Below, piece after piece: positions 47,076-55,183 of a stretch of DNA of 64,000 bases (its first letter is position 1; the number at the start of each line of letters is the position of its first letter). Under the pieces are notes generated by a model. It did not search any database. It was not told where the DNA came from and saw nothing but the letters and a program-made list of their open reading frames with translations. The stretch comes from Bacillota bacterium (GTDB taxonomy: Bacteria; Bacillota; Desulfotomaculia; Desulfotomaculales; VENG01). Made by a program: the position numbers and the translations under genes. The DNA lies in contig VENG01000007.1 of NCBI GenBank assembly GCA_009711705.1, forward strand, positions 310,001-374,000. The letters run 5' to 3'.

Positions 47076-47699
47076 TTAAAAGTCACACGCACCAGGCTCC
47101 TTCAAAATAGCCCGAAAAACCACCTGCAAAATATGCCGCAGCCTCTCCTCCAGCATCTCCGGCGACAGCATATCCCCCTCCCAGACCGCACCTAACGCCC
47201 CCGCCCTATTGAAATACATAAAACACATAGCATTAATACTCAGCATCAAATGGCGGCTGTCTATGTCGGCATGAAAAATTCCTTCATTAATCCCCTCTTT
47301 TAAAACACTCGCCACTTCAGGCAGATTATAAATGTCATACCGGCTAAACAGTTTACTCAAATGCTCAGACCCCTGCAAAAACTCCCATTCCATAATTCGC
47401 ACAAAATTTGGGTTCTCCGCCAGGAAGTAAAAATATTGCCGTATAGCGCCCGTGATCCTCTCAATAACACTATTTAATGAAGAAAGTTTATCTTCTATGG
47501 AGTAGACCTTCTCCAGGTTAACTCTTAAAACCGCTTCATAAAGCCCTTCCTTGCTGCCGAAATAATGGTAAAGCATACGTTTATTAACCCTGGCCTTGGC
47601 CGCAATGTCGTTAACCCGCGCCCCCGCAAGCCCCTTTTGGGCAAAAACATCTTCCGCCGTTATTAAAATACGTTCTTTACTATCCCGGTAATCGGTAAT
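47076..47699 (-). CDS. TetR-family transcriptional regulator, apparent ATT start
   Basis: A 207-residue regulator. The N-terminal DNA-binding domain is clear (SKERILITAEDVFAQKGLAG, VNDIAAKARVNKRMLYHYFG) and the C-terminal ligand domain has normal length. No ATG, GTG or TTG fits the start: GGAGGTGAT, a perfect ribosome binding site, is followed after a usual gap by ATT ACC GAT TAC CGG, and an in-frame GTG lies inside the site itself. ATT at 47699 is thus the likely start, a rare type. It has its own promoter and an operator-like palindrome. Nearby export genes (HlyD/ABC-2, RND) are plausible targets. Confidence 0.82.
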   Translation of the reverse strand: MTDYRDSKERILITAEDVFAQKGLAGARVNDIAAKARVNKRMLYHYFGSKEGLYEAVLRVNLEKVYSIEDKLSSLNSVIERITGAIRQYFYFLAENPNFVRIMEWEFLQGSEHLSKLFSRYDIYNLPEVASVLKEGINEGIFHADIDSRHLMLSINAMCFMYFNRAGALGAVWEGDMLSPEMLEERLRHILQVVFRAILKEPGACDF

Positions 47700-47720
47700 G
47701 TAAATCACCTCCAAATGCGC

Positions 47721-47740
47721 AAGTAACCATATGGTTACTT
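47721..47740. promoter_or_regulatory. Perfect 20-bp palindrome, probable TetR operator
   Basis: AAGTAACCATATGGTTACTT is its own reverse complement. It covers the predicted start point of the tetR transcript and lies 22 bases before the ribosome binding site, as expected for autorepression. Confidence 0.8.
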
Positions 47741-47743
47741 GGG

Positions 47744-47772
47744 ATTGTAAAATGTTTCTTTGCAGCTGTCAA
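47744..47772 (-). promoter_or_regulatory. Promoter of the tetR-type gene
   Basis: On the minus strand TTGACA and TACAAT are separated by exactly 17 bases. The start point would fall inside the palindrome at 47721-47740. It is divergent from the marR-type promoter, with 13 bp between the two -35 boxes. Confidence 0.8.
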
Positions 47773-47785
47773 TCTAATATTTACG

Positions 47786-47814
47786 TTGACACTTTATCCC
47801 ACTCATAATAAACT
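47786..47814 (+). promoter_or_regulatory. Promoter of the MarR-MFP-RND operon
   Basis: TTGACA and TAAACT are separated by 17 bases. The start point would lie about 40 bases before the TTG of the marR-type gene. Confidence 0.7.
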
Positions 47815-47860
47815 TAACGAGGTAAAGTATTTTGGACATAATGCCTTGGAGGGGTTCAAT

Positions 47861-48307
47861 TTGAAAGAGGACTTGATAATGCGTTATTTTGACGGGATGG
47901 ACGATGCTGCGCAGCGTATGTTGCGCCAAATCCACAAGGAGATAGGAAAGCAAGATGTTGGGGTTACGGGCAGCCAGTACATGGTACTGAAAAAACTGCA
48001 CGAGAACGGCAACATGACAGTGTCGAAGGTGGCCGATGACCTGGGGGTTTCTTTGAGCGCCGTTACCGCACTGATTGACCGCCTGTGCAAAGTGGACCTG
48101 GCAAGCCGGAGGCGGGATGATAAGGACCGTCGTCTGGTTCGGTTGGAGATCACCCCCACGGGTAAAGAGAAGGTTAAAATATGCGACGACAGCCGGCGCA
48201 GGGTTCTGGCAAAATATTTCGGCAAACTGACCGAAAATGACCTTACCCGGCTGATTGAGATAAATGAAAAGTTTGTGCAAATTCTAAAAGAAGAGGAACA
48301 AGAATGA
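47861..48307 (+). CDS. MarR-family transcriptional regulator
   Basis: A 148-residue winged-helix repressor. The recognition region (MTVSKVADDLGVSLSAVTAL, IDRLCKVDLASRRRDDKDRRLVRL) is typical, with the DxRD-type wing. The TTG start is chosen for the GGAGGGG six bases upstream; a longer frame exists but its start lies within the -35 box. Its stop overlaps the ATG of the membrane fusion gene (ATGA), so it is the first gene of a three-gene efflux operon and probably represses it in the absence of drug or signal. Confidence 0.88.
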   Translation: MKEDLIMRYFDGMDDAAQRMLRQIHKEIGKQDVGVTGSQYMVLKKLHENGNMTVSKVADDLGVSLSAVTALIDRLCKVDLASRRRDDKDRRLVRLEITPTGKEKVKICDDSRRRVLAKYFGKLTENDLTRLIEINEKFVQILKEEEQE

Positions 48308-49482
48308 TGAAAAAGGGAGTGTGGTGGCAAATGGCCGGTCGTAAGTATATACAGGTTGCTATTATAGTTATTTTATTAGTTAGTTTATTGGTTGCCGGAT
48401 GTGGCCAACAGCCGGAGGATGGCAATGAAGAGAGTAAGGCAGCGCCGGTAGAGGTGGTCAAGGCGCAGAAGGGCAGCCTCGTGGAAACCTCGGTAGTCAC
48501 CGGTAAATTGGAGGCCCTTGCATCTTCCGGTGTGGTCCCCAGTGGTCAGGGCGGCAAGGTAGAGTCAGTTAATGTAGATGTTGGAGATTGGGTCAAAAAG
48601 GGACAAACCCTGGTGGTCCTGGAAAACACCCTTCTTTCCTCTGCAGTGAGACAGACCGAACAGGGAGTGGTACAGGCGGAATCGGCACTGGAAATGGCCA
48701 AAATAGATTACGAACAGGCCAAGGCCAATTATGAGCGGGGCAAAACCCTTTTCGAGCAGGGGGCTATCTCCAAGGCAGGTCAGCAGGGATTTGAGACTGC
48801 TTACGAGATACCCTATAAAAAGGCCAAGCAAACCTTTGAAAAGAATAGGCCGGCAGCTTTGGAAAGCGCAAGAGCAGGGCTGGCCCAGGCACGGGAAAAT
48901 TACAATAATAGCTTCATCAAAGCGCCTATTGCCGGCGTGGTTACAGATGTCAATGTAGACCCCGGGGAAATGGCATCCGCTGCGGGGCCGGTAGTATCTG
49001 TGGCCAATTTAAGTACGGTGGTGGTTAATGCCACCGTAGCAGAGGACCTGGTAAATAAGCTAGAAAAAGGAAATGAAGTGCAAGTTAACGTTTCCGCGGT
49101 GTCGGCAGAGTCTTTTAAAGGCAAGATAACCAGTATTGCTCCGGCAGCGGATAAAAATACTAAGGCTTTCCCGGTGGAAGTACAGCTGAGCAATCCGGAC
49201 GGAAAACTAAAGCCCGGTATGTTTGCCGAAATAAATTTGACCCAGGAGCATCCGGACAGCATTGTGGTACCCAAAGAAGCAATTGTGGGATCCGGTGGTG
49301 ATTATGCCGCCTGGGTGGTTGAGGAAGGCAAAGCTGTGCGCCGTGATGTTAAATTAGGCCCCGATAACGGCCAAGATGTAGCTGTTCTTACCGGTTTAAA
49401 GGAAGGGGAACAGGTAGTTGCCGTGGGCAATGGTGCTCTCAGGGACGGCATGCAGGTCGAAATAAAAAAGCAGGAGAAATAA
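48304..49482 (+). CDS. RND efflux membrane fusion (periplasmic adaptor) lipoprotein
   Basis: A 392-residue HlyD/AcrA-type adaptor and lipoprotein (LLVSLLVAGCGQ). The lipoyl halves (SGQGGKVESVNVDVGDWVKK, SFIKAPIAGVVTDVNVDPGE), a short coiled-coil (about 110-200) and the beta-barrel and membrane-proximal parts (SNPDGKLKPGMFAEI, VVPKEAIVGSGGDYAAWVV) are present. It lies between marR and the RND pump gene. In a monoderm cell it would work without an outer-membrane channel, unless the TolC-family protein at 23797 takes part. Confidence 0.9.
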   Translation: MMKKGVWWQMAGRKYIQVAIIVILLVSLLVAGCGQQPEDGNEESKAAPVEVVKAQKGSLVETSVVTGKLEALASSGVVPSGQGGKVESVNVDVGDWVKKGQTLVVLENTLLSSAVRQTEQGVVQAESALEMAKIDYEQAKANYERGKTLFEQGAISKAGQQGFETAYEIPYKKAKQTFEKNRPAALESARAGLAQARENYNNSFIKAPIAGVVTDVNVDPGEMASAAGPVVSVANLSTVVVNATVAEDLVNKLEKGNEVQVNVSAVSAESFKGKITSIAPAADKNTKAFPVEVQLSNPDGKLKPGMFAEINLTQEHPDSIVVPKEAIVGSGGDYAAWVVEEGKAVRRDVKLGPDNGQDVAVLTGLKEGEQVVAVGNGALRDGMQVEIKKQEK

Positions 49483-49485
49483 GCC

Positions 49486-52400
49486 ATGAAAATCACTGAT
49501 TTTTCCATAAAAAGACCCATGACTATTGCGGTGCTTGTGGTGGTAATATTGCTTCTGGGAGCTGTATCCCTGAGCAGGTTGGCCATTGACCTGTATCCGG
49601 AGATGAACCTGCCTGTAGGGGCCGTTATGACCAGTTACTCGGGGGCGGGGCCGCAGGAAGTGGAAAACCAGGTGACCAGGCCCCTGGAATCCGTTATGGG
49701 TACCGTCAATGACCTGGATACCATTCAGTCCGTCAGCAGTACCGGTAACTCCATTGTAATTGTAATGTTCAATTGGGGAACCGATATGGATTTTGCTTCC
49801 CTGCAAATGCGGGAGAAAGTGGACCTGGTCAAGGGCATGCTGCCCGACGGTGCCGATGACCCCATGGTCTTTAAAATGGATCCCAATATGCTGCCCGTTA
49901 TGCAGTTGGCCATCGTAGGAGACCGTCCCCATCAGGTTAAGCAAGTAACAGAGGACGTTATTCAACCTCGCCTGGAGAGAATTCCCGGAGTCGCTGCCGT
50001 GAGAGTAGAGGGCGGCGTGCAGCGGGAAATAAAAGTGCTGGTGAAAAAGGCCAAGCTCAATGGTGCCAGGCTGAGCCTGGACCAGATTGTGGGCCAGCTG
50101 CAGGCGGAAAATAGGACCGTTTCCGCAGGTGACGTGCAAAGCGGTAACAAAGACATGCTGGTGCGTGTTACCGGTGAGTTTGACAGTATTGAGGAAATAA
50201 GGAAAGTGGTTTTGAACTCCTCATCGGGTGCCCAGGTATACCTTGAGGATATCGCAGAGGTTACCGACGGCTCTGCAGAGCAGGTTCACCTCAGTCGTGT
50301 CAACGGCCAGCCCGGCCTGGCGGTAATGATAAATAAGCAAAGCGGCGTAAATACCGTACAGGTGGCCCGGGATATCAAGGCTGCTATTGAGGAACTGAAG
50401 GGCGAAGTGCCGGCTGATTTTACCTTCCAGAAAGTGATGGACCAGTCCGAGTTTATTGAAGAGTCCATTAACAGCGTTATTAAAAAGATACTTCTTGGAG
50501 GAACACTGGCCATCTTGGTTATGCTGGTATTCCTGCGCAACGTGCGCAGTACCCTTATCATTTCCACAGCTATACCCATTTCCATTATCGGTACCTTTGT
50601 GCTCCTTTATTTTAATAATATGACATTAAACCTGATCAGCCTGGGCGGTTTGGCCCTGGGCATAGGGCTTATCGTCGACGACGCTATTGTGGTGCTGGAA
50701 AATATCTACCGGCACCGGCAGCAGGGCTACGGGCTGGTGGATGCGGCCAAGCAGGCCACAGACGAGGTTGGCAACGCGGTAACCTCGGCCACGCTGACCA
50801 CCGTTGCTGTGTTTATGCCCATTGTTTTTGTTGAGGGATTGGCTTCCCAGCTCTTTAAACCTATGGCTTACACCATAACCTTTGCGGTAGTGACCTCCCT
50901 TATGGTGGCCCTTACGCTGGTGCCGCTTTTGTCATCCCGGTATTTGAAAATGGAAGAGCCTCGGGAAGGAACGTTATGGGGGAAAGTATACCGCTCGTCA
51001 GGTGAAAAATTTGACCGTTTCTATAGCTGGTACCGGGGAATCCTAAAGTGGAGCCTCGGGCATCGCAAAACCGTGATTATCACCATTACCCTAATGTTTG
51101 TCGGCAGCCTGGCCTTGATCCCCATGGTGGGGGCCGAGTTCATGCCCGGCATGGATGAGGGGTATGTAAAGGCTACGCTGGACCTGCCGGACGGGACTCA
51201 TTTGGAGGAAACTAATCGTATCACCGCCAAAGTGGAAGCCCTGGCAGAAGAAATACCGGAAGTGGACAATGTAATTACCAATGTGGGATTTACAGGCAGT
51301 GAGAGTATGGGCGGTCAAGCCAGCAGTGACCAGTCACAGATTTATTTCCAACTTGTTGATATGGGGGAACGAACTAAATCAACGGAAGATATTGCTAACG
51401 TGGTGCGAGAAAAGGCAGAACAAATTGCAGGAGCCGACATAAATGTTTCAGCCACCGGGCCGGCCTCCGAAGGCCAGCAGCAGGGCTCACCCGTTTCTGT
51501 TACCATCAAGGGCGATGATCTGGACGTGTTAAACTCCCTGGTGCAAGAGGCTACTTCACTGGTGGAAGAAGTGCCCGGAACCGCGGAGGTTTCTAACAGT
51601 ATGGGCGAAGGACGCCCGGAAATAAGAGTGATCGCCGACCGCGACCGGGCAGCTGCTTACGGCCTGGGAGGATCGCAGATTGCTTCAGCCGTGCGCACTG
51701 CCGTTCAGGGCACGGTGGCCACCCAGTATCGTACCGGCGGCGAAGAAGTAGATGTTCGCGTCCGCCTGGAAGGCGGGCAGAATGCCAATATAGAAGACCT
51801 GCAAAACCTGACCGTATCCAGTCCCGTGGCCGGAACGGTACCCATACGCCAGGTAGCCCGCTTGGAAGAAGCAGAGGGTCCCAACTCCATTAACCGGACG
51901 GACCAGGCCCGTGTAGTAAATGTTACCGCCAATCTCAGCGGGCGGGATCTGGGCAGCGTTATGGAAGATATTAAAGCTAAAATGAACAACATGGACGTAC
52001 CTCAGGGGTATACCATCGAATACGGCGGCCAAAACGAGGAAATGGCTGACGCTTTCGGCAACTTGGGCTTAGCCCTTTTGTTAGCCGTAGCACTGGTCTA
52101 CCTGGTCATGGTGGCCCAGTTTGAGTCACTTATTTACCCCTTTATCATTATGTTCTCCGTACCGGTTACCATCATTGGGGTAACGCTAAGCCTGCTTCTT
52201 ACCGGCCGGCCCTTCAGCGTTCCGGCGTTTATAGGAGTTATCCTTCTGGCCGGTATCGTAGTTAAAAACGCCATTGTGCTGGTGGACTATATAAATGTGC
52301 TCAGACGCCGGGGATTGGAAAGGGATGAAGCCATACTTAAAGCCGGTCCCACCAGGCTAAGGCCTATCCTAATGACTGCCTTGACAGCCATCCTGGCAAT

Positions 52401-52623
52401 GTTCCCCATGGCCCTGGGACTGGGTGCAGGCGCAGAAGGCCAGGCACCCCTGGCCACGGTAGTAGTAGGCGGCCTAACCTTCTCCACGGTAATCACCCTG
52501 GTACTGGTACCGGTAATCTACGCCGTAATGGACGACATCCCCCGCTGGTGGAAAAACCGCCGCGAAAAGAAAAAACAAAAGAAATTAGGAAAAGCCAAAA
52601 CCGCAGAAAACTTGGGGTCGTAA
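49486..52623 (+). CDS. RND-family multidrug/solute efflux pump (HAE-1/SwrC-like)
   Basis: A 1045-residue inner-membrane pump. The twofold RND architecture is complete: first membrane helix at residues 13-31, the porter loops, the TM2-TM6 block with LGGLALGIGLIVDDAIVVLE carrying the Asp pair of the proton relay, and the second half with FIGVILLAGIVVKNAIVLVD. In Firmicutes, SwrC-type pumps export surfactants or hydrophobic toxins. The final ~120 codons change to C-ending codons, like the end of the subtilase gene. It is the third gene of the MarR operon. Confidence 0.93.
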   Translation: MKITDFSIKRPMTIAVLVVVILLLGAVSLSRLAIDLYPEMNLPVGAVMTSYSGAGPQEVENQVTRPLESVMGTVNDLDTIQSVSSTGNSIVIVMFNWGTDMDFASLQMREKVDLVKGMLPDGADDPMVFKMDPNMLPVMQLAIVGDRPHQVKQVTEDVIQPRLERIPGVAAVRVEGGVQREIKVLVKKAKLNGARLSLDQIVGQLQAENRTVSAGDVQSGNKDMLVRVTGEFDSIEEIRKVVLNSSSGAQVYLEDIAEVTDGSAEQVHLSRVNGQPGLAVMINKQSGVNTVQVARDIKAAIEELKGEVPADFTFQKVMDQSEFIEESINSVIKKILLGGTLAILVMLVFLRNVRSTLIISTAIPISIIGTFVLLYFNNMTLNLISLGGLALGIGLIVDDAIVVLENIYRHRQQGYGLVDAAKQATDEVGNAVTSATLTTVAVFMPIVFVEGLASQLFKPMAYTITFAVVTSLMVALTLVPLLSSRYLKMEEPREGTLWGKVYRSSGEKFDRFYSWYRGILKWSLGHRKTVIITITLMFVGSLALIPMVGAEFMPGMDEGYVKATLDLPDGTHLEETNRITAKVEALAEEIPEVDNVITNVGFTGSESMGGQASSDQSQIYFQLVDMGERTKSTEDIANVVREKAEQIAGADINVSATGPASEGQQQGSPVSVTIKGDDLDVLNSLVQEATSLVEEVPGTAEVSNSMGEGRPEIRVIADRDRAAAYGLGGSQIASAVRTAVQGTVATQYRTGGEEVDVRVRLEGGQNANIEDLQNLTVSSPVAGTVPIRQVARLEEAEGPNSINRTDQARVVNVTANLSGRDLGSVMEDIKAKMNNMDVPQGYTIEYGGQNEEMADAFGNLGLALLLAVALVYLVMVAQFESLIYPFIIMFSVPVTIIGVTLSLLLTGRPFSVPAFIGVILLAGIVVKNAIVLVDYINVLRRRGLERDEAILKAGPTRLRPILMTALTAILAMFPMALGLGAGAEGQAPLATVVVGGLTFSTVITLVLVPVIYAVMDDIPRWWKNRREKKKQKKLGKAKTAENLGS

Positions 52624-52645
52624 ATTAAGGATAAAAAAAAATAAT

Positions 52646-52800
52646 AAAAAACCTTTTTAGACAGGATTAACAGGATTTACAGGATAAATATTAAAAAATA
52701 AAATCATCAATTCTTTAGACTATTCAGGTGCCTACTTGGTTTTAAAGCTTTTAAAAATCCTGCTATCCTGTAATCCTGTCAAAGGTTTTAATGTTTTAAG
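52646..52800. repeat. ACAGGATT element, left flank of the GxxExxY gene
   Basis: It opens with CCTTTTTAGACAGGATTAAC and closes with ATCCTGTAATCCTGTCAAAG then TTTTAATGTTTTAAG. The same element, with the same first and last 40 bases, recurs at 53205-53359. Confidence 0.85.
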
Positions 52801-52819
52801 GTTAAGGGTATTAAACGTC

Positions 52820-53206
52820 ATGGAACACAAAGAACTAACTGAAAAAATAATAGGCTGCGCCTTTAAAGTCTACAACAAAATGGGCTTTGGCTTTTTAGAA
52901 AGCGTTTATGAGAAATGTCTCTTAATTGAACTTGCGAAGGCCGACTTGAGTGCCGAAGCCCAAAAACTCATTACTGTATATTACGAAGATCAAGTGGTGG
53001 GAGAATTCATTGCCGACATAATTGTCGAGGACACTATCATATTGGAATTAAAATCGGTTACTCAAATTGTAAGAGCTCACGAAGTTCAATTAGTAAACTA
53101 CCTAACAGGAACCGGTAAATCCGTAGGGCTGATTTTAAATTTCAGTCCCCAAAAGCTTGAAATAAAGAGAAAATACAAAGCATACAAACCCCAAAAAAAT
53201 AAATGA
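52820..53206 (+). CDS. GxxExxY protein (PD-(D/E)XK nuclease-like)
   Basis: A 128-residue protein of the GxxExxY family. The naming motif is GFLESVY, followed by the PD-(D/E)XK-like core FIADIIVEDTIILELKSVTQ and NYLTGTGKSVGLILNFSPQKLE. The function is not established; a nuclease role is predicted from the fold. The ATG at 52820 lacks a strong ribosome binding site. The gene is embedded between two near-identical ACAGGATT elements, with its stop and the following ATGAAAAACC almost at the boundary of the right copy. This context occurs for no ordinary housekeeping gene here. Confidence 0.85.
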   Translation: MEHKELTEKIIGCAFKVYNKMGFGFLESVYEKCLLIELAKADLSAEAQKLITVYYEDQVVGEFIADIIVEDTIILELKSVTQIVRAHEVQLVNYLTGTGKSVGLILNFSPQKLEIKRKYKAYKPQKNK

Positions 53207-53359
53207 AAAACCTTTTTTAGACAGGATTAACAGGATTAACAGGATAAAGACAAAAAAACACCAATAGCAATTTTCAGGGTTTTCACATATCTATTTGGGT
53301 TTAAAGCTTTTAAAAATCCTGCTATCCTGTAATCCTGTCAAAGATTTTAATGTTTTAAG
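53205..53359. repeat. ACAGGATT element, right flank of the GxxExxY gene
   Basis: A direct repeat of 52646-52800, again with opening GACAGGATTAACAGGAT and closing ATCCTGTAATCCTGTC. Ends are shared; the middle differs by small changes. Confidence 0.85.
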
Positions 53360-53425
53360 TCTTTCAAGTCTTTAAATCCCGTCAAAATTAAAGCCCCAAA
53401 GTAATACCCCAAAGGAGACGGTACA

Positions 53426-54082
53426 ATGAAAAACAAAAAAACCTTTATCGCCATATTCGCCATAATGATCCTAACCCTCGCCGGCGTCAGCGGGTATTAC
53501 TGGTACAACAACGCCCGCTACGTCACCACCGAAGACGCCAAAGTCGACGCCGACGTCATCAAAGTAAGCCCCCAGATAGCCGGCAAAATAATTGAAATAG
53601 ACGCAGCAAGCGGCGACACAGTAAAAGCAGGCCAAATACTAGCCCGCCTGGACGAAGCCAACCTGCCGAAAGACGCCAACTTAGACCGCACCCTGGTGCG
53701 CACCCCCATAGACGGCAGAGTAGTATACGTCCCCGCCCATGAAGGAGAAATAGGCGCCCCCGGCCAGCCGGTAGCTATGGTGGTGGACACCTCCGACATA
53801 TACATCAGCGCCAACATCGAAGAAACCGACCTCTCCAAAGTAAAACCCGGGCAGTACGTGGAAGTCACCATCGACAGCATCCCCGGCAAAACCTTCGACG
53901 GTAAAGTAGACTCCATCAGGGGAGCATCACTCTCCACCTTCTCACTGCTCCCGTCCGGCAACGCCAGCGGCAACTTCACCAAAGTAGTACAGCGAGTGCC
54001 CATAACCATCAAATTAGACGACTACGCAGGACAACCCCTGGTAGTAGGCACCAACGCCATAGTCCGCATCCACATCAAATAA
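53426..54082 (+). CDS. Short HlyD/EmrA-like membrane fusion protein without coiled coil
   Basis: A 218-residue protein with an N-terminal membrane anchor (residues 7-27), lipoyl domain (VTTEDAKVDADVIKVSPQIA, GDTVKAGQILARLDEANLP) and barrel (TLVRTPIDGRVVYVPAHEGE, EETDLSKVKPGQYVEVTIDS). The coiled-coil hairpin that normally separates the two lipoyl halves is absent: the first half runs straight into the second. No pump gene follows. Codons are extremely C-ended (GCC, ATC, AAC), unlike most neighbours. ATG after AAAGGAG. It may pair with a transporter encoded elsewhere. Confidence 0.78.
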   Translation: MKNKKTFIAIFAIMILTLAGVSGYYWYNNARYVTTEDAKVDADVIKVSPQIAGKIIEIDAASGDTVKAGQILARLDEANLPKDANLDRTLVRTPIDGRVVYVPAHEGEIGAPGQPVAMVVDTSDIYISANIEETDLSKVKPGQYVEVTIDSIPGKTFDGKVDSIRGASLSTFSLLPSGNASGNFTKVVQRVPITIKLDDYAGQPLVVGTNAIVRIHIK

Positions 54083-54126
54083 ACAACTCAAGTTTTTGGT
54101 GACAGGCACCGAAGACTTGAGTTATT
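54082..54126. repeat. RAYT-type REP palindrome
   Basis: AACAACTCAAG and CTTGAGTTATT with core GGTGACAGGCACC. It begins directly at the stop codon of the preceding gene. Confidence 0.8.
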
Positions 54127-54158
54127 TGATAGTATGATATAGGTAAAGGATGGTTTTG

Positions 54159-55166
54159 ATGTACGAAGTTGAAAAGTGGTTGGAGAATCGCATTATTCTA
54201 AAGGTATATAAAGGCTCACATGCTTACGGTACCAGTCATGCTAATAGCGATGTGGATATTGGCGGGGTCTGTATCCCGCCCAAACCATATTTGTATGGCT
54301 TTTATTCTTTCGAGCAGTATGAATCAAAAAACTATACAAATTATCCTGGGTATAAAAAAACGGGATTAGCTGCCGACACCGTGATTTACGGGCTGCACAA
54401 GTTTGTAAAACTGGCGTTTAACTGCAATCCAAACATCATTGAAACTTTATTCACTGACCGGACGCACGTTTTGCATTGCAATAGCCTGGGCCGGATGCTA
54501 ATGGATAATAGCCATCTTTTCCTGACCAGAAGGGCCAGGCACAGTTTTGGCGGTTATGCTTTCAGCCAGTTGCGCAGGTTGACCAACAAGCTTCCTATGG
54601 AAGAATCGAAGAGCAAGATCTCTAAACTCACAGAGAATGAAAAAAATTTACAAATATATGCAGTTAGGCTGGAACACAAGATAACGCAGTATTTTCAAAA
54701 AGAGCAGTTAACTCAGGACGATATCCAGGATATTCTAAATTTGCGAAGTGAACTTGCATCGGTGGAGCAACGGCTGGCTGCTATTGAAGAAGATCGGGCT
54801 GAGATCGAAAGGCTTATGCGTGGAGGAAACCACAATCACCATGGCTCTCATGCCGGAATTATCGAAAAATACGGTTACGATGTCAAGCACGCTATGCATT
54901 TAATCCGACTGCTGCACATGGGACTGGAGATTCTTACGGAAGGTGAATGCAGGGTTCTGCGGCCCGATAACAATTATTTGATGGCGATACGGTATGGTAA
55001 ATTTACGCTGGATCAAATCAAACAAGAGGCCGGAAAACTATTCAGTTTGCTGGATGAAGCGTACGCAAACAGTGAGCTTCCTGATTCCCCGGATGCCGAG
55101 AAGGTAAACCAGCTTTTAATTGATATAACCGAGGCGAGCTTTGCTGATGCAGCATGGGAAACCTGA
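54159..55166 (+). CDS. RlaP-like nucleotidyltransferase-fold protein
   Basis: A 335-residue protein of the predicted nucleotidyltransferase group (PF10127, RlaP). The N-terminal motif KGSHAYGTSHANSDVDIGGV gives the GS-x-x-x-GT-x(5)-DxD pattern of the DNA polymerase beta superfamily, followed by FVKLAFNCNPNIIETLF. The C-terminal half is helical. The ATG at 54159 follows AAAGGATGG. It overlaps the CCA-type gene by 13 bp if that gene starts at 55154. RlaP is seen beside RNA ligase or tRNA enzymes in other genomes; here the neighbour is also a nucleotidyltransferase. Confidence 0.8.
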   Translation: MYEVEKWLENRIILKVYKGSHAYGTSHANSDVDIGGVCIPPKPYLYGFYSFEQYESKNYTNYPGYKKTGLAADTVIYGLHKFVKLAFNCNPNIIETLFTDRTHVLHCNSLGRMLMDNSHLFLTRRARHSFGGYAFSQLRRLTNKLPMEESKSKISKLTENEKNLQIYAVRLEHKITQYFQKEQLTQDDIQDILNLRSELASVEQRLAAIEEDRAEIERLMRGGNHNHHGSHAGIIEKYGYDVKHAMHLIRLLHMGLEILTEGECRVLRPDNNYLMAIRYGKFTLDQIKQEAGKLFSLLDEAYANSELPDSPDAEKVNQLLIDITEASFADAAWET

Positions 55167-55183
55167 AGAAAGAGAGACCTGTA

